A stretch of 64,000 nucleotides of DNA from Streptomyces sp. NBC_00523 (GTDB lineage: Bacteria > Actinomycetota > Actinomycetes > Streptomycetales > Streptomycetaceae). The stretch is from assembly GCF_036346615.1 (NCBI RefSeq), contig NZ_CP107836.1, forward strand, positions 3,038,001 through 3,102,000. Reading direction: 5' to 3'. The notes under the pieces are model-generated. The model was not told the DNA's origin. It worked only from the letters and a program-made list of their open reading frames with translations, and did no database searches. A program made the position numbers and the translations under genes. Position 1 is the first letter of the stretch; every line of letters starts with the position of its first letter. Of the stretch, positions 50,792-59,412 are shown one piece after another.

Positions 50792-50818
50792 GACCCCGCC
50801 GGGCTGCCCGGCGGGGTC
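50792..50818 (+). terminator. Hairpin terminator after the FmdB gene
   Basis: A 13-bp inverted repeat (50792-50804 with 50806-50818) around a single T, allowing a 3-base loop and 12-bp stem, follows the FmdB stop by 26 bases. Confidence 0.7.
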
Positions 50819-50874
50819 CTCGCGCGCCCGCGCCCGCCGGACGGGGATTTCCGGACACGGCCTAGGGTGACCGC

Positions 50875-51708
50875 ATGGCGAACGCAGAGATCGGCGTGAT
50901 CGGCGGCTCGGGGCTGTACTCCTTCCTGGAGGACGTCACCGAGGTCCGCGTGGAAACCCCTTACGGAGACCCCAGCGACTCCGTCTTCATCGGCGAGACC
51001 GGCGGCCGCCGGGTCGCGTTCCTCCCCCGGCACGGCCGGGGCCACCACGTGCCCCCGCACCGCATCAACTACCGCGCCAACCTGTGGGCGCTGCGCTCGG
51101 TCGGCGTGCGCCAGGTGCTGGGCCCGTGCGCGGTGGGCGGCCTGCGCCCGGAGTACGGACCGGGCACCCTGATCGTGCCGGACCAACTGGTGGACCGGAC
51201 GAAGACCCGGGTGCAGACCTATTACGACGGTGAGACCCGGGCCGACGGGGTCCAGCCGAACGTGGTGCACCTGGGCTTCGCCGACCCGTACTGCCCCGAG
51301 GGCCGCAAGGTGGCGCTGGCCGCCGCGCGGGGCCGGGACTGGGAGGCGGTGGACGGCGGCACGCTGGTGGTGGTCGAGGGCCCGCGCTTCTCGACCCGCG
51401 CCGAATCGCGCTGGCACGCGGCGATGGGCTGGTCCGTCGTCGGTATGACCGGGCACCCGGAGGCCGTGCTCGCCCGCGAACTGGGCCTCTGCTACACCAC
51501 GATGACCCTGGTCACGGACCTGGACGCGGGCGCGGAGGCCGGCGAGGGCGTCTCCCACGAGGAGGTGCTGAAGGTGTTCGCCGCCAATGTGGACCGGCTG
51601 CGCTCGGTCCTCTTCGACGCGGTGGCGGCGCTGCCGGCGACGGAGGGCCGCGGGTGCGCGTGCGGGCACGCGCTGGACGGGATGGATACGGGGATCGAGT
51701 TGCCGTAG
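50875..51708 (+). CDS. S-methyl-5'-thioadenosine phosphorylase / PNP-family enzyme
   Basis: The 277-residue enzyme matches the trimeric MTA phosphorylase/purine nucleoside phosphorylase family: IGVIGGSGLYSFLED (phosphate binding), FLPRHGRGHHVPPHRINYRAN, VEGPRFSTRAESRW, and the MTGHPEA segment next to the purine site. It salvages adenine and methylthioribose-1-phosphate from polyamine metabolism. The C-terminal CACGHALDG is an unusual Cys-rich ending. It is a housekeeping gene without an obvious operon. Confidence 0.9.
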   Translation: MANAEIGVIGGSGLYSFLEDVTEVRVETPYGDPSDSVFIGETGGRRVAFLPRHGRGHHVPPHRINYRANLWALRSVGVRQVLGPCAVGGLRPEYGPGTLIVPDQLVDRTKTRVQTYYDGETRADGVQPNVVHLGFADPYCPEGRKVALAAARGRDWEAVDGGTLVVVEGPRFSTRAESRWHAAMGWSVVGMTGHPEAVLARELGLCYTTMTLVTDLDAGAEAGEGVSHEEVLKVFAANVDRLRSVLFDAVAALPATEGRGCACGHALDGMDTGIELP

Positions 51709-51772
51709 GGCCTGTTGTCGCCGCTGGGGCCTGTTCCCGCCTGCCTGCGTCCCGCCTGCGGGTGACGGAGTT

Positions 51773-51789
51773 GTCCACATGTGGTGGAC
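51773..51789. promoter_or_regulatory. Palindrome upstream of the RcpC-like gene
   Basis: GTCCACATGTGGTGGAC combines outer arms GTCCAC/GTGGAC with an inner perfect 10-bp palindrome CCACATGTGG. It is about 120 bases upstream of the RcpC-like start. The binding factor is unknown. Confidence 0.35.
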
Positions 51790-51912
51790 GGTCCACAGGC
51801 TCCGGCGGGAATCGGGCGGCCGGGGCATCGTGGGGGTTGTCCGGCGGCCGGGACCTCGGGGTTCCGGTGGCCGGGCCTGCCCCATCGGCCCCTGACGCAG
51901 GCGGTGTTCGCG

Positions 51913-52491
51913 ATGCGCTCGTCCGGTTCCCCCTCCTTCCCCCAGGCCCCTTCGCCCGCCCCGTACGCGGGTGGGCCACCGGGACCGTTGCCCGCTCCCC
52001 CGCCGTGCGGGGTGCCCTCGTTCCCGCCGTTGCGGGTGCGGGTGGGTGCCGGGCAGCGGCTGCGCCGTGCGATGTGGCGGCAGCGCCGGTCGATGGCGGC
52101 GGGCCTGGCGCTGACGGCGGCCGCGCTGGCCGTCTCCGGACTGGCCGGGGGCGGTGCGGGCGGGCAGGCCGGTGATACGGCGCGGGCGGTGTCCCGGGAG
52201 CGGGCTTCGCCTCCGGTACGCCTGGTGTCGGCGCCGGTACGGATCGCGGACGCGGAGACCGTGCGGCTGCTGCGGCCGGGCGACCGGGTGGACGTGGTCG
52301 CGTCGGGAAGTCCCGGGGCGGCGGAGGCCCGGGTGGTGGCGCGGGGTGCGCGCGTGGAACGGGTGCCGTCGGCGGACGGCGGGGGCCCGTCGGGCGAGGG
52401 GGCGCTGATCGTGCTGGCGGTGCCCAGGGCGACGGCGGCCGGTCTGGCGGGGGCGGGGATCTCCGGCGGATTCGCGGTGGTCCTGTGCTGA
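51913..52491 (+). CDS. RcpC/CpaB-like protein with SAF domain
   Basis: The 192-residue protein has a Pro-rich N-terminus, one membrane helix (about residues 57-75), and a C-terminal RcpC/SAF-like domain: SAPVRIADAETVRLLRPGDRVDVVAS, then ARVVARGARVERV and VLAVPRATAAGLAGA. In Flp-pilus systems CpaB/RcpC is an assembly protein; no other pilus gene is here. The ATG at 51913 is preferred; a GTG three codons earlier is possible. Confidence 0.72.
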   Translation: MRSSGSPSFPQAPSPAPYAGGPPGPLPAPPPCGVPSFPPLRVRVGAGQRLRRAMWRQRRSMAAGLALTAAALAVSGLAGGGAGGQAGDTARAVSRERASPPVRLVSAPVRIADAETVRLLRPGDRVDVVASGSPGAAEARVVARGARVERVPSADGGGPSGEGALIVLAVPRATAAGLAGAGISGGFAVVLC

Positions 52492-52546
52492 GGCGTGCGG
52501 CCCGGGCCGTACGGAGGTGGGTCACCGCCCCGGAGGGGTCCCGGCG

Positions 52547-52750
52547 TCAGATGTGGTGCGGGGGCTTCTCGTCGAGGAAGCGTGCCAGGTCCGCGGCGCT
52601 GCCGCCGGACGGGGCCCGCTCGCCCCACCCCTGGTCCGTATCGTCCGCGGACTGCTGGTCCAGCGGATCGTCGAAGATCAGCGCCGGCCTGGGGCGGTCC
52701 GGCGTGGTGGGCTCCGCATCGCGCGGTCCGGGGGCGGGGGCGGTACTCAT
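52547..52750 (-). CDS. Small acidic conserved protein
   Basis: The 67-residue product is Pro/Asp-rich in its first 45 residues with a short amphipathic segment (AADLARFLDEKPPHHI) at the end. No family assignment. It lies 37 bases downstream of the small membrane protein gene and could be the last gene of the Mo/Rieske operon. Confidence 0.55.
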   Translation of the reverse strand: MSTAPAPGPRDAEPTTPDRPRPALIFDDPLDQQSADDTDQGWGERAPSGGSAADLARFLDEKPPHHI

Positions 52751-52787
52751 GCCTCCAGGGTACGGCCGCCCGGCCCCGGCCGGCCGG

Positions 52788-53225
52788 TCAGCGGTCCTTG
52801 GGGTCGAGCAGCCAGAGCCCGAGGACGACGAGGAACGACAGGCAGAGGAAGCCGGCGCCCCACCACGCGGTGCCGGAGTTGCCCTCCATCCACTCGTCCA
52901 CGATGACCGTCAGGCCCCACAGCTGCCCGATGACGACGGACATGCACAGCACGAGGCGGGCGGTGAGCTTGGAGGACCGCTCGGGCTCCTGGTCGGTGCC
53001 GGCGCCGGGCCCGGGCCCGGTGTGGCGGACGCGGGGGTCCCCGTAGCCGCTGGTGGGCCGGATCTGCGGGTAGCGCTCGTGGACGGGCCGGTTGAGTTCG
53101 GCCCGCGCGCTGCCGGGGTGGTACTCGGGATAGTGCGGTCCGGGGTGCTGCGGGGGGCCGGGGGTCTGCGGGTCGGGGGCGGGCTGCGGGCCCGGGGCGC
53201 CGGGGGGCCGGTGGTCGTCGCTCAT
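52788..53225 (-). CDS. Small two-helix membrane protein of the Mo/Rieske operon
   Basis: The 145-residue protein has a long Pro/Gly/His-rich N-terminus (residues 1-85) and two helices (~87-107 and ~120-140) with a LDPKDR end. Its ATG overlaps the Rieske stop by 4 bases, so it is translated with the oxidoreductase genes and may anchor or assemble the complex. No known family recognised. Confidence 0.7.
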   Translation of the reverse strand: MSDDHRPPGAPGPQPAPDPQTPGPPQHPGPHYPEYHPGSARAELNRPVHERYPQIRPTSGYGDPRVRHTGPGPGAGTDQEPERSSKLTARLVLCMSVVIGQLWGLTVIVDEWMEGNSGTAWWGAGFLCLSFLVVLGLWLLDPKDR

Positions 53226-54031
53226 GACGGGCTCCCGGGGGTGTCGGACGCGCCGGCTCCGGTACGCGTACGGGACGGGCCGGGGGCGACGGGGCCGGGG
53301 GCCACCGTGCGGGCGGTTCCGCCGGGGGCGGCGGGTGCCTCGGCGCCGTCGCGGACGCCGGGGCAGCCGAGGCGGGAGGCCAGGTCCGGGCGCTCCTCGC
53401 CGAACTGGCGGCACAGCCCGTGCTCGATGCTCTCGCCGGAGCGGGTGGTGCCGACGGCCCAGATGCTGCCGTCGGTCTCCTCGGTGAGCACGACCTTGGG
53501 GAGCCCCCGGGGCGGCGGTCCGGCGGTGACCTCGCCGCTGCGGGCGTCGAAGACACCTTCGTGGCAGGGGCAGTACAGCTCGCCCTCGGTGCCCCGGTCC
53601 TTGCGCCAGAGCACCCCGCAGGCGAGGTGGGTGCAGATGGCGGAGTAGCCGACGAGCGTGCCGTCGTTGAGCCGGACGGCGACCGCGCGGTCCTCCTCGT
53701 CGGGGTAGTCGAAGGCGATGGACTCGCCGGGGAGGAGCTGGGCGGCGATCTTCTTGGGGGCCGGGGCCTTGCCGTCGTCGGGGTCGCCGTGGCGGGGCAG
53801 GATGCCGCCGGCGACGCCGAGACCGCCGATGGCGAGCCCGCCGGACACGGTGGCGACGATGCGCAGGTAGTCGCGCCGGGTGGTGAGGGCGTCGGCGGCG
53901 ATCCGGTCGTGCAGGGCCTCGCGCGGGTCGCCGGAGGCCGGCTGTCCGGGGGCGCCGGGCGGCGTGCTGCCGGGGTCGCGGGGCGGGGGCTGCTTCGGGT
54001 CGCCGGGGGGCGGGTAGTCGGTCTCGGTCAC
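53222..54031 (-). CDS. Rieske [2Fe-2S] protein with twin-arginine-like anchor
   Basis: The 269-residue protein has a ~50-residue Pro-rich N-terminus, a TTRRDYLRIV twin-arginine-like motif followed by a hydrophobic segment (GLAIGGLGVAGGIL), then a Rieske domain. Cluster ligands are in CTHLACGV and CPCHEG (Cys-x-His and Cys-x2-His), with an extra cysteine near each as in disulphide-containing Rieske proteins. A second part ends in a Pro/Thr tail. The GTG at 54031 overlaps the ferredoxin stop. It should carry electrons for the membrane complex. Confidence 0.87.
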   Translation of the reverse strand: MTETDYPPPGDPKQPPPRDPGSTPPGAPGQPASGDPREALHDRIAADALTTRRDYLRIVATVSGGLAIGGLGVAGGILPRHGDPDDGKAPAPKKIAAQLLPGESIAFDYPDEEDRAVAVRLNDGTLVGYSAICTHLACGVLWRKDRGTEGELYCPCHEGVFDARSGEVTAGPPPRGLPKVVLTEETDGSIWAVGTTRSGESIEHGLCRQFGEERPDLASRLGCPGVRDGAEAPAAPGGTARTVAPGPVAPGPSRTRTGAGASDTPGSPS

Positions 54032-54630
54032 CGTCTGACGTCCTTCCCGTTGATCTCCACGACGGGCAGGCCGCCGGGGACCGGCCACTGGACCCGGTCG
54101 GCGGGCACGACCATCGCGACGCCGGTGCGGACCTCGCTCTCGCCGAAGACGAAGGAGTCGGCGACCTGGACGCCGGGGCGTTCGGCCTGGAGTTCCTCGG
54201 CGGTGCCGTAGAAGAGCGCTCCGGTCGGGCAGACGGTGGCGCACATGGGGGCGAGGCCGTAGGCGGTGCGGTCGTAGCAGAGGTTGCACTTCATCTGCAG
54301 CTTCGCCTGGAGGTCGATCTTCGGTACGCCGAAGGGGCAGGCGTTGACGCAGTTGGCGCAGCCGATGCAGCGGGTGGTGTCGGCCTGCTGCACCACGCCG
54401 TCGGCGGTCACCAGGATCGCGTCGGCGGGGCACACCTCGGCGCACGGGGCGACGGGGTCCTCGCAGTGCATGCAGACGGTGGGAAGGGAGGCGACGGACT
54501 GGCCCTCGTCGGTGTAGTCGAGGTGGATCATCGACTTGCCGCGGTGCGAGTCGCATTCCCGGCAGGCGGAGACGCACGCCTGGCAGCCGATGCAGCGGCC
54601 CGGGTCGATGAAGATCGTTCGGCCCATCAT
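54028..54630 (-). CDS. Four-cluster [4Fe-4S] ferredoxin subunit (HybA/NrfC/DmsB-like)
   Basis: The 200-residue protein has four cysteine clusters: CIGCQACVSAC, CMHCEDPVAPCAEVC, CIGCANCVNACPFG, and CNLCYDRTAYGLAPMCATVCPTGA. This is the electron-transfer subunit found with molybdopterin oxidoreductases. There is no signal peptide, so it should work in the cytoplasm with the catalytic subunit. Two adjacent ATGs (54630, 54627) can start it. It begins 7 bases after the Mo subunit stop and overlaps the Rieske gene by 4 bases. Confidence 0.92.
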   Translation of the reverse strand: MMGRTIFIDPGRCIGCQACVSACRECDSHRGKSMIHLDYTDEGQSVASLPTVCMHCEDPVAPCAEVCPADAILVTADGVVQQADTTRCIGCANCVNACPFGVPKIDLQAKLQMKCNLCYDRTAYGLAPMCATVCPTGALFYGTAEELQAERPGVQVADSFVFGESEVRTGVAMVVPADRVQWPVPGGLPVVEINGKDVRR

Positions 54631-54637
54631 GCGGGCA

Positions 54638-56962
54638 TCAGCTCCTCTCCGAGGTGCCGCGGCCCTGGGAGGACGTGGGCGGCAGTGGGTCGGTGCGGGA
54701 GACCTGGGCCTCCGGGTAGGCGACGTGGCCGGGGGCGACCGGGGGCGCGGGCACCTCGTCGATCCGCTCGGCGTGCTCGATGCGGCAGGCGCACACCTTG
54801 TACTCGGGGATCTTGGAGCGGGGGTCGAGGGCGTCGATGGTGAGCGCGTTGGCGGCGGTGGGGACCGGCCAGTGGTACGGGATGAAGACGGTGTCGGGGC
54901 GGATCGCCTCGGTGACCAGGGCGGGGAAGACCTCGCTGCCGCGCCGGGTGACGACGCGGACCGGTTCACCGTTGCGGAAGCCGTGGGAGGGGTGGACCTC
55001 GGCCCAGGGGCGGGGGGTCTGCTCGACCAGGCCGCCGAGCCTGCGGGTCTGGTTGCCGGACAGGAAGTGGGCGACGGTACGTCCGGTGGTGAGCGTCATG
55101 GGGTGCTCGTCGTCGTACGGGTCCATCGGCGGGTGCCACTCGACCACCTGGAGGTGGATCTTGCCGTCGGGGTGGTAGGTCCTGCCGTCCTCGAAGAGCC
55201 GGGGGGTTCCGGGGTGGTCGGTGGACGGGCAGGGCCAGGCGATCCCGCCGGTCTCCTCCAGCCGTTCGTAGGTGATGCCGTAGTAGTCGTTGACGGTGCC
55301 GGCGGAGGCGATCCGCAGCTCGTCGAAGACCTGGCGGGAGTTGTCGAAGGCGAACTTGTCACCGGCGCCGAGCCGGCGGGCGAGTTCACACATGACCCAG
55401 GTGTCCGTCCGGACTCCCGGGGGCGGGTCCTGGGCCTTGTTGTGCTTGACCACCCGGGCCTCGGCGTTGGCCATGACGCCGTCGTCCTCGGCCCAGGTGG
55501 TGACGGGGAAGACGACGTGCGCGTTGGCGGCGGTCTCGGAGAGGAAGAAGTCGAATTGGGCGTGGAACTCTGTGGCGTCGTACCCCTCCTTGACCACCTT
55601 GTAGTTGGGCAGGGAGACGAAGGGGTTGTTGCAGATGCCGATCAGGCCGCGGATCTCGCGGCGCTGCATCTGCCAGACCATTTCCATCATCGAGGTTCCG
55701 GCGGGGGGGAGTTCGGACTCCTCGATGCCCCAGACCTCGCAGATCTGCCGGCGGTGCTCCGCGTTGTTGATGGAGCGTCCGCCGGGAAGGAGGTCGGACT
55801 TCTGGCCGTGCTCGCGGCCGCCCTGCCCGTTGCCCTGGCCGGTGATGGTGCCGTAGCCGGCGCCGGGCTTGCCGATGTGGCCGGTGGCGGTGCAGAGGTT
55901 GATCACGGTGAGGCAGTTCTCGACGCCCTGCGAGTGGTGCTCGATGCCCCGGGCGTGCCAGGCCATGGCCTTGGGGGCGCGGGCGAAGGTGCGGGCGACC
56001 TGGACGATCTGCTCGGCGGGGATGCCGCAGATCTCGGCGGCGCGGGACGGCGGGTACTCGGCGACCTTGGCCTTGACCTCCTCCCAGCCGGTGGCGTGGG
56101 CGGCGAGGTACGCCTCGTCGGTGAGGCCCTCCTCGATGACGACGTTCAGCACGGAGTTGAAGAACGCCGAGTCGGTGCCGGGCTTCAGGGCGACGTGGAT
56201 GTCGGCGGTCCGGGCGATGGCCGTCTCGCGGGGGTCGATCACGATGAGGCTGGCGCCGCGGTCCCGGGCGCCCCACACGTACTGGGTCATGACGGGGAAG
56301 CACTCGCCGACGTTGGAGCCGGCGATGAGCAGGCAGTCGGTGAGGAGGATGTCGGAGAAGGGGTTGCCGGCCCGGTCGATGTTGAAGGCGAGCTTGTTGG
56401 CGCCGGCCGCGCTGACCATGCAGAGCCGGCCGTTGTAGTCGACGTGCCGGGTCCTGAGGGCGACCCGGGCGAACTTGCCGACCAGATAGGTCTTCTCGGA
56501 GAACAGGCTCGCTCCGCCTAGCAGCCCGAAGGCGTCGTGCCCGTACGTCTCCTGGATGCGCCGGATCTCGGCGACGGTGAAGTCGAGCGCCTCGTCCCAG
56601 GAGACTTCCCGGAAGTCCTCGTCGCGGGAACGGCGCATCAGGGGGGCGGTGAGGCGGTCGGGGTGGTTGATCTGCTGGTAGGCGTTGATGCCCTTCGGGC
56701 ACAGGCGCATGCGGTTGATGTCGTGGTTGCGGGGTTCGACGCCGAAGACCTTGCCGCCGCGGTCGACGCGCAGATACATGCCGCACTGGACGCCGCAGAA
56801 GCAGCAGTGGGTGGGGACGAGGGTCTCGCCGTTCTGGTCGGCGTGCCACCGGTCGGCGGGGATGCCGCCCGCGTCGCGGAAGGCGCGGGTGCCCGGCGGT
56901 GCGAGGGAGGGATCGATGGGCACGACCGCATGCGGTTCGGGCGTTCGCGAGTCCGCGGTCAC
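54638..56962 (-). CDS. Molybdopterin-dependent oxidoreductase catalytic subunit (nitrate reductase/formate dehydrogenase superfamily)
   Basis: The 774-residue protein belongs to the Mo-bisMGD superfamily. A [4Fe-4S] cluster is bound by Cys53, Cys56, Cys60 and Cys88 (CFCGVQC, CPKG). Cys181 in NGRLCMVSA is placed as the molybdenum ligand, as in NarB/NapA-type nitrate reductases. ITGQGNGQGGREHG is a related cofactor-binding landmark. No twin-arginine signal is present, so it is cytoplasmic. The GTG at 56962 overlaps the cytochrome-like gene by 4 bases. Nitrate is one candidate substrate; formate or another oxyanion is possible. Confidence 0.88.
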   Translation of the reverse strand: MTADSRTPEPHAVVPIDPSLAPPGTRAFRDAGGIPADRWHADQNGETLVPTHCCFCGVQCGMYLRVDRGGKVFGVEPRNHDINRMRLCPKGINAYQQINHPDRLTAPLMRRSRDEDFREVSWDEALDFTVAEIRRIQETYGHDAFGLLGGASLFSEKTYLVGKFARVALRTRHVDYNGRLCMVSAAGANKLAFNIDRAGNPFSDILLTDCLLIAGSNVGECFPVMTQYVWGARDRGASLIVIDPRETAIARTADIHVALKPGTDSAFFNSVLNVVIEEGLTDEAYLAAHATGWEEVKAKVAEYPPSRAAEICGIPAEQIVQVARTFARAPKAMAWHARGIEHHSQGVENCLTVINLCTATGHIGKPGAGYGTITGQGNGQGGREHGQKSDLLPGGRSINNAEHRRQICEVWGIEESELPPAGTSMMEMVWQMQRREIRGLIGICNNPFVSLPNYKVVKEGYDATEFHAQFDFFLSETAANAHVVFPVTTWAEDDGVMANAEARVVKHNKAQDPPPGVRTDTWVMCELARRLGAGDKFAFDNSRQVFDELRIASAGTVNDYYGITYERLEETGGIAWPCPSTDHPGTPRLFEDGRTYHPDGKIHLQVVEWHPPMDPYDDEHPMTLTTGRTVAHFLSGNQTRRLGGLVEQTPRPWAEVHPSHGFRNGEPVRVVTRRGSEVFPALVTEAIRPDTVFIPYHWPVPTAANALTIDALDPRSKIPEYKVCACRIEHAERIDEVPAPPVAPGHVAYPEAQVSRTDPLPPTSSQGRGTSERS

Positions 56963-58110
56963 TTGAAGCCCTTCTTCACATGGGAGAGGTAGGCGCTGCC
57001 TCGCAGCACCCGCTTGCAGCGCGGGCAGTATTCGGCCCACTCGTCGAAACCGAGGCTGAGGTCGCGCATGGTGCCGCGGAGGTTGTCGACGTACGGGGCG
57101 GTGTCGATGGGTTCCTCGCAGCGGCGGCAGGCGAAGACCTCTTCGTCCTGCCGGCCGGTGTACTTGAACAGCTGCATGCCGACGGCGGCGGGGCGCTGGA
57201 CGATGTGGAAGAACTTCCCGAACGGGATGTAGATGAGGGTGAAGACCACCGCGACCATGTGGAGGATCGCCAGGAACTCGTAGCCGCCGCCGTGCAGGAA
57301 GATCGAGGAGAAGGTGAGCAGCAGCCCCGTCACCGAGATGACGATGAGCGCGATCAGCGGCACCAGGTCGTAGGCGAAGCGCTGGCCGGTGATGGCCGCC
57401 CGGTCCTTCATCCGCCGCCACAGGAAGTACGAGGCGCCGGGGATGACGAGGACGGCGGCGATGTCCAGGCCGTGGAACATCAGCCAGCCGAGGAAGTCGA
57501 GGGAGTCGAACCCGAGGATCTTGAAGCCCCAGATGCGCATCTCGTAGCCGGGTCCGGAGCCGGTGCCCGAGGTGAAGGTGAACCAGCCCCAGGTCAGCGG
57601 GAAGGTGATCAGCGAGGCGAGGATGCAGCCCCAGAAGATCAGCTGGTGGGCGGCCCAGCGGGCGTGCGAGCGGGCGCCGAGGAACTTCTGGAAGCCGAGG
57701 TAGGTGGCGATCATCTTCGGCAGCGCGGTGGGCGCGCGGCGGAAGTTGTCCATCGAGAAGAGGCTCCCCCAGCCCTTCTTGAACAGCCGCTTGGCGCCGG
57801 GGGCGGAGACCCACACGGTGTACCGGTACGCGACGCCGAAGGCCAGGAAGACGGTGGCCACGGCGTACGGCAGCAGCGCGGAGTCGAAGTGCTCCAGGAA
57901 CCGGCTGCCGAGCACGATGGCCACGACGAGCAGGAGGGAGACGATGACGCCCGCCGCGGTCGCCCGCGCGGTGACGGACCGGGGCACGAGCCCCCCGGCC
58001 CGCCCGGATCCGCCCGGCACCGGCGCGCCGTCCGGCCCGTCGACGGCCCCGGTACGGCCCCCGGGGGCGGGCTGCGCGGCTGCGCCTGCGGCTTCAGGTG
58101 GCTCGGTCAC
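56959..58110 (-). CDS. Cytochrome-b/HdrE-like membrane protein of the Mo oxidoreductase operon
   Basis: The 383-residue protein has a Pro/Gly-rich N-terminus, about six helices (between ~48 and 300) and histidines suited to haem ligation (WAAHQLIFWG, LMFHGLDI, LHMVAVVFTLIYIPFGKFFHIVQRP), resembling NarI/HdrE quinone-linked cytochromes. The C-terminus carries two CxxC pairs (CRRCEEP, CPRCKRV) like a zinc ribbon or cluster site. The GTG at 58110 starts it. It is the first gene of the operon and is a plausible link to the quinone pool. Confidence 0.8.
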   Translation of the reverse strand: MTEPPEAAGAAAQPAPGGRTGAVDGPDGAPVPGGSGRAGGLVPRSVTARATAAGVIVSLLLVVAIVLGSRFLEHFDSALLPYAVATVFLAFGVAYRYTVWVSAPGAKRLFKKGWGSLFSMDNFRRAPTALPKMIATYLGFQKFLGARSHARWAAHQLIFWGCILASLITFPLTWGWFTFTSGTGSGPGYEMRIWGFKILGFDSLDFLGWLMFHGLDIAAVLVIPGASYFLWRRMKDRAAITGQRFAYDLVPLIALIVISVTGLLLTFSSIFLHGGGYEFLAILHMVAVVFTLIYIPFGKFFHIVQRPAAVGMQLFKYTGRQDEEVFACRRCEEPIDTAPYVDNLRGTMRDLSLGFDEWAEYCPRCKRVLRGSAYLSHVKKGFK

Positions 58111-58228
58111 GGTGCCACGGTAGGGCGGTCTGGGGAGGTTGGTCCTGTTTTGCGGGGCCAGCGGGTGAGCGAGTCGCGGGACCCACGGCGATACGTTGGC
58201 CGCCCACGCGCGCCCCGAAGGAGCCACC

Positions 58229-59278
58229 ATGACCCGTCAGGATGCCCTCACCGACGTTCACGGCCTGCGGGTCGGCCACGCCCAGGTCCCCGGGGAGGGC
58301 GCTCTCACCGGGACCACCGTGGTGCTCGCTCCCGAGGGCGGGGTCGTCGCCGCCGTCGATGTGCGGGGCGGCGGGCCGGGGACGCGGGAGACGGACGCGC
58401 TGGATCCGCGCAACCTGGTCCAGCGCATCGACGCGGTCGTGCTCACCGGCGGCAGCGCGTACGGGCTCGACGCCGCGTCCGGGGTGATGGCCTGGCTGGA
58501 GGAGCGGGGGCGCGGGGTGCGGGTGGGCGCCGATCCGGCCCAGGTGGTCCCCGTGGTCCCGGCCGCCTGCGTGTTCGACCTGGGCCGGGGCGGCGACTGG
58601 CGGGCCAGGCCGGACGCGGCGACGGGCCGGGCGGCCGTGGAGGACGCCGCCCGGGCGGCGGAGGGCGCGGCGGTCGCCGAGGGGTGCGTCGGCGCGGGCA
58701 CGGGGGCGGTGGCCGGGCAGCTCAAGGGCGGGGTGGGCACCGCGAGCGTCCTGCTGCCGTCCGGGCTCACCGTCGGCGCGCTCGTCGTGGTCAACGCGGC
58801 GGGCTCGGTGCTCGATCCCCGTACCGGGGTGCTGTTCGGGGAGTACGGCGGCGAGGAGCCGGCGCTCGCCCCGCCGGCCGAGGTCCACGAGGCAGCGCGA
58901 CGGCGCCTGGCGCAGGCGCGCGACACGGATGCGCGCCCCCCGCTCAACACCACGCTCGCCGTCGTCGCCACCGACGCCGCGCTCACCCGGGCCCAGGCGC
59001 AGAAGCTGGCGGGCACCGCGCACGACGGGCTGGCGCGCGCCATCCGGCCCGTGCACCTGATGACCGACGGGGACACCGTGTTCGCGCTCGCCACCGGCCG
59101 GCGGGACCTGGACGCGGAGGACCCGGTCGCGCTCAACCCGCTGCTCGCGGCGGGTGCGGAGGCGGTGGCCCGGGCCATCGTGAAGGCGGTCCGGGCGGCG
59201 GAGGGCGTCCGGGGCAGGGACGGCGGGGGCACCTTCCCCTCGTACGGCGACCTCTACGGGCCGGTCCCGCCCGCGTGA
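58229..59278 (+). CDS. P1-family (DmpA/S58) peptidase
   Basis: The 349-residue protein is a DmpA-type N-terminal nucleophile hydrolase that cleaves itself. Family motifs: LTDVHGLRVGHAQ, GTTVVLAP, DVRGGGPGTRETDAL, VVLTGGSAYGLDAASGVM and the self-cleavage region LNTTLAVVATDAAL, where the residue after Asn-Thr is the predicted nucleophile. AAGGAG lies upstream of the ATG at 58229. It is divergent from the Mo oxidoreductase operon. The physiological substrate is unknown; relatives are aminopeptidases. Confidence 0.88.
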   Translation: MTRQDALTDVHGLRVGHAQVPGEGALTGTTVVLAPEGGVVAAVDVRGGGPGTRETDALDPRNLVQRIDAVVLTGGSAYGLDAASGVMAWLEERGRGVRVGADPAQVVPVVPAACVFDLGRGGDWRARPDAATGRAAVEDAARAAEGAAVAEGCVGAGTGAVAGQLKGGVGTASVLLPSGLTVGALVVVNAAGSVLDPRTGVLFGEYGGEEPALAPPAEVHEAARRRLAQARDTDARPPLNTTLAVVATDAALTRAQAQKLAGTAHDGLARAIRPVHLMTDGDTVFALATGRRDLDAEDPVALNPLLAAGAEAVARAIVKAVRAAEGVRGRDGGGTFPSYGDLYGPVPPA

Positions 59279-59412
59279 GGAAGTCCGGGCCGGGTGCGCG
59301 GAACCTTCCGTGCGCCCCGTGCGTTTTTCTGAACCCCGGTCCCGATGTCAGCCCCAGGGGCTACGTTATGCACGCACCAAGTCACACGCGGCGACGGCCT
59401 GGAGACAGCACC

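Noticed and set aside
52485..53648. A 387-codon plus-strand frame opposite the Rieske operon
   Set aside because: It lies antisense to the small membrane and Rieske genes, whose motifs (CTHLACGV, CPCHEG) are clear; composition is that of a shadow.
56899..59412. A long plus-strand open frame across the Mo operon and peptidase gene, in phase with DUF6227
   Set aside because: It is composed of Arg/Gly/Val-rich shadow sequence opposite or out of phase with clear genes; only the part from 59413 is coding.
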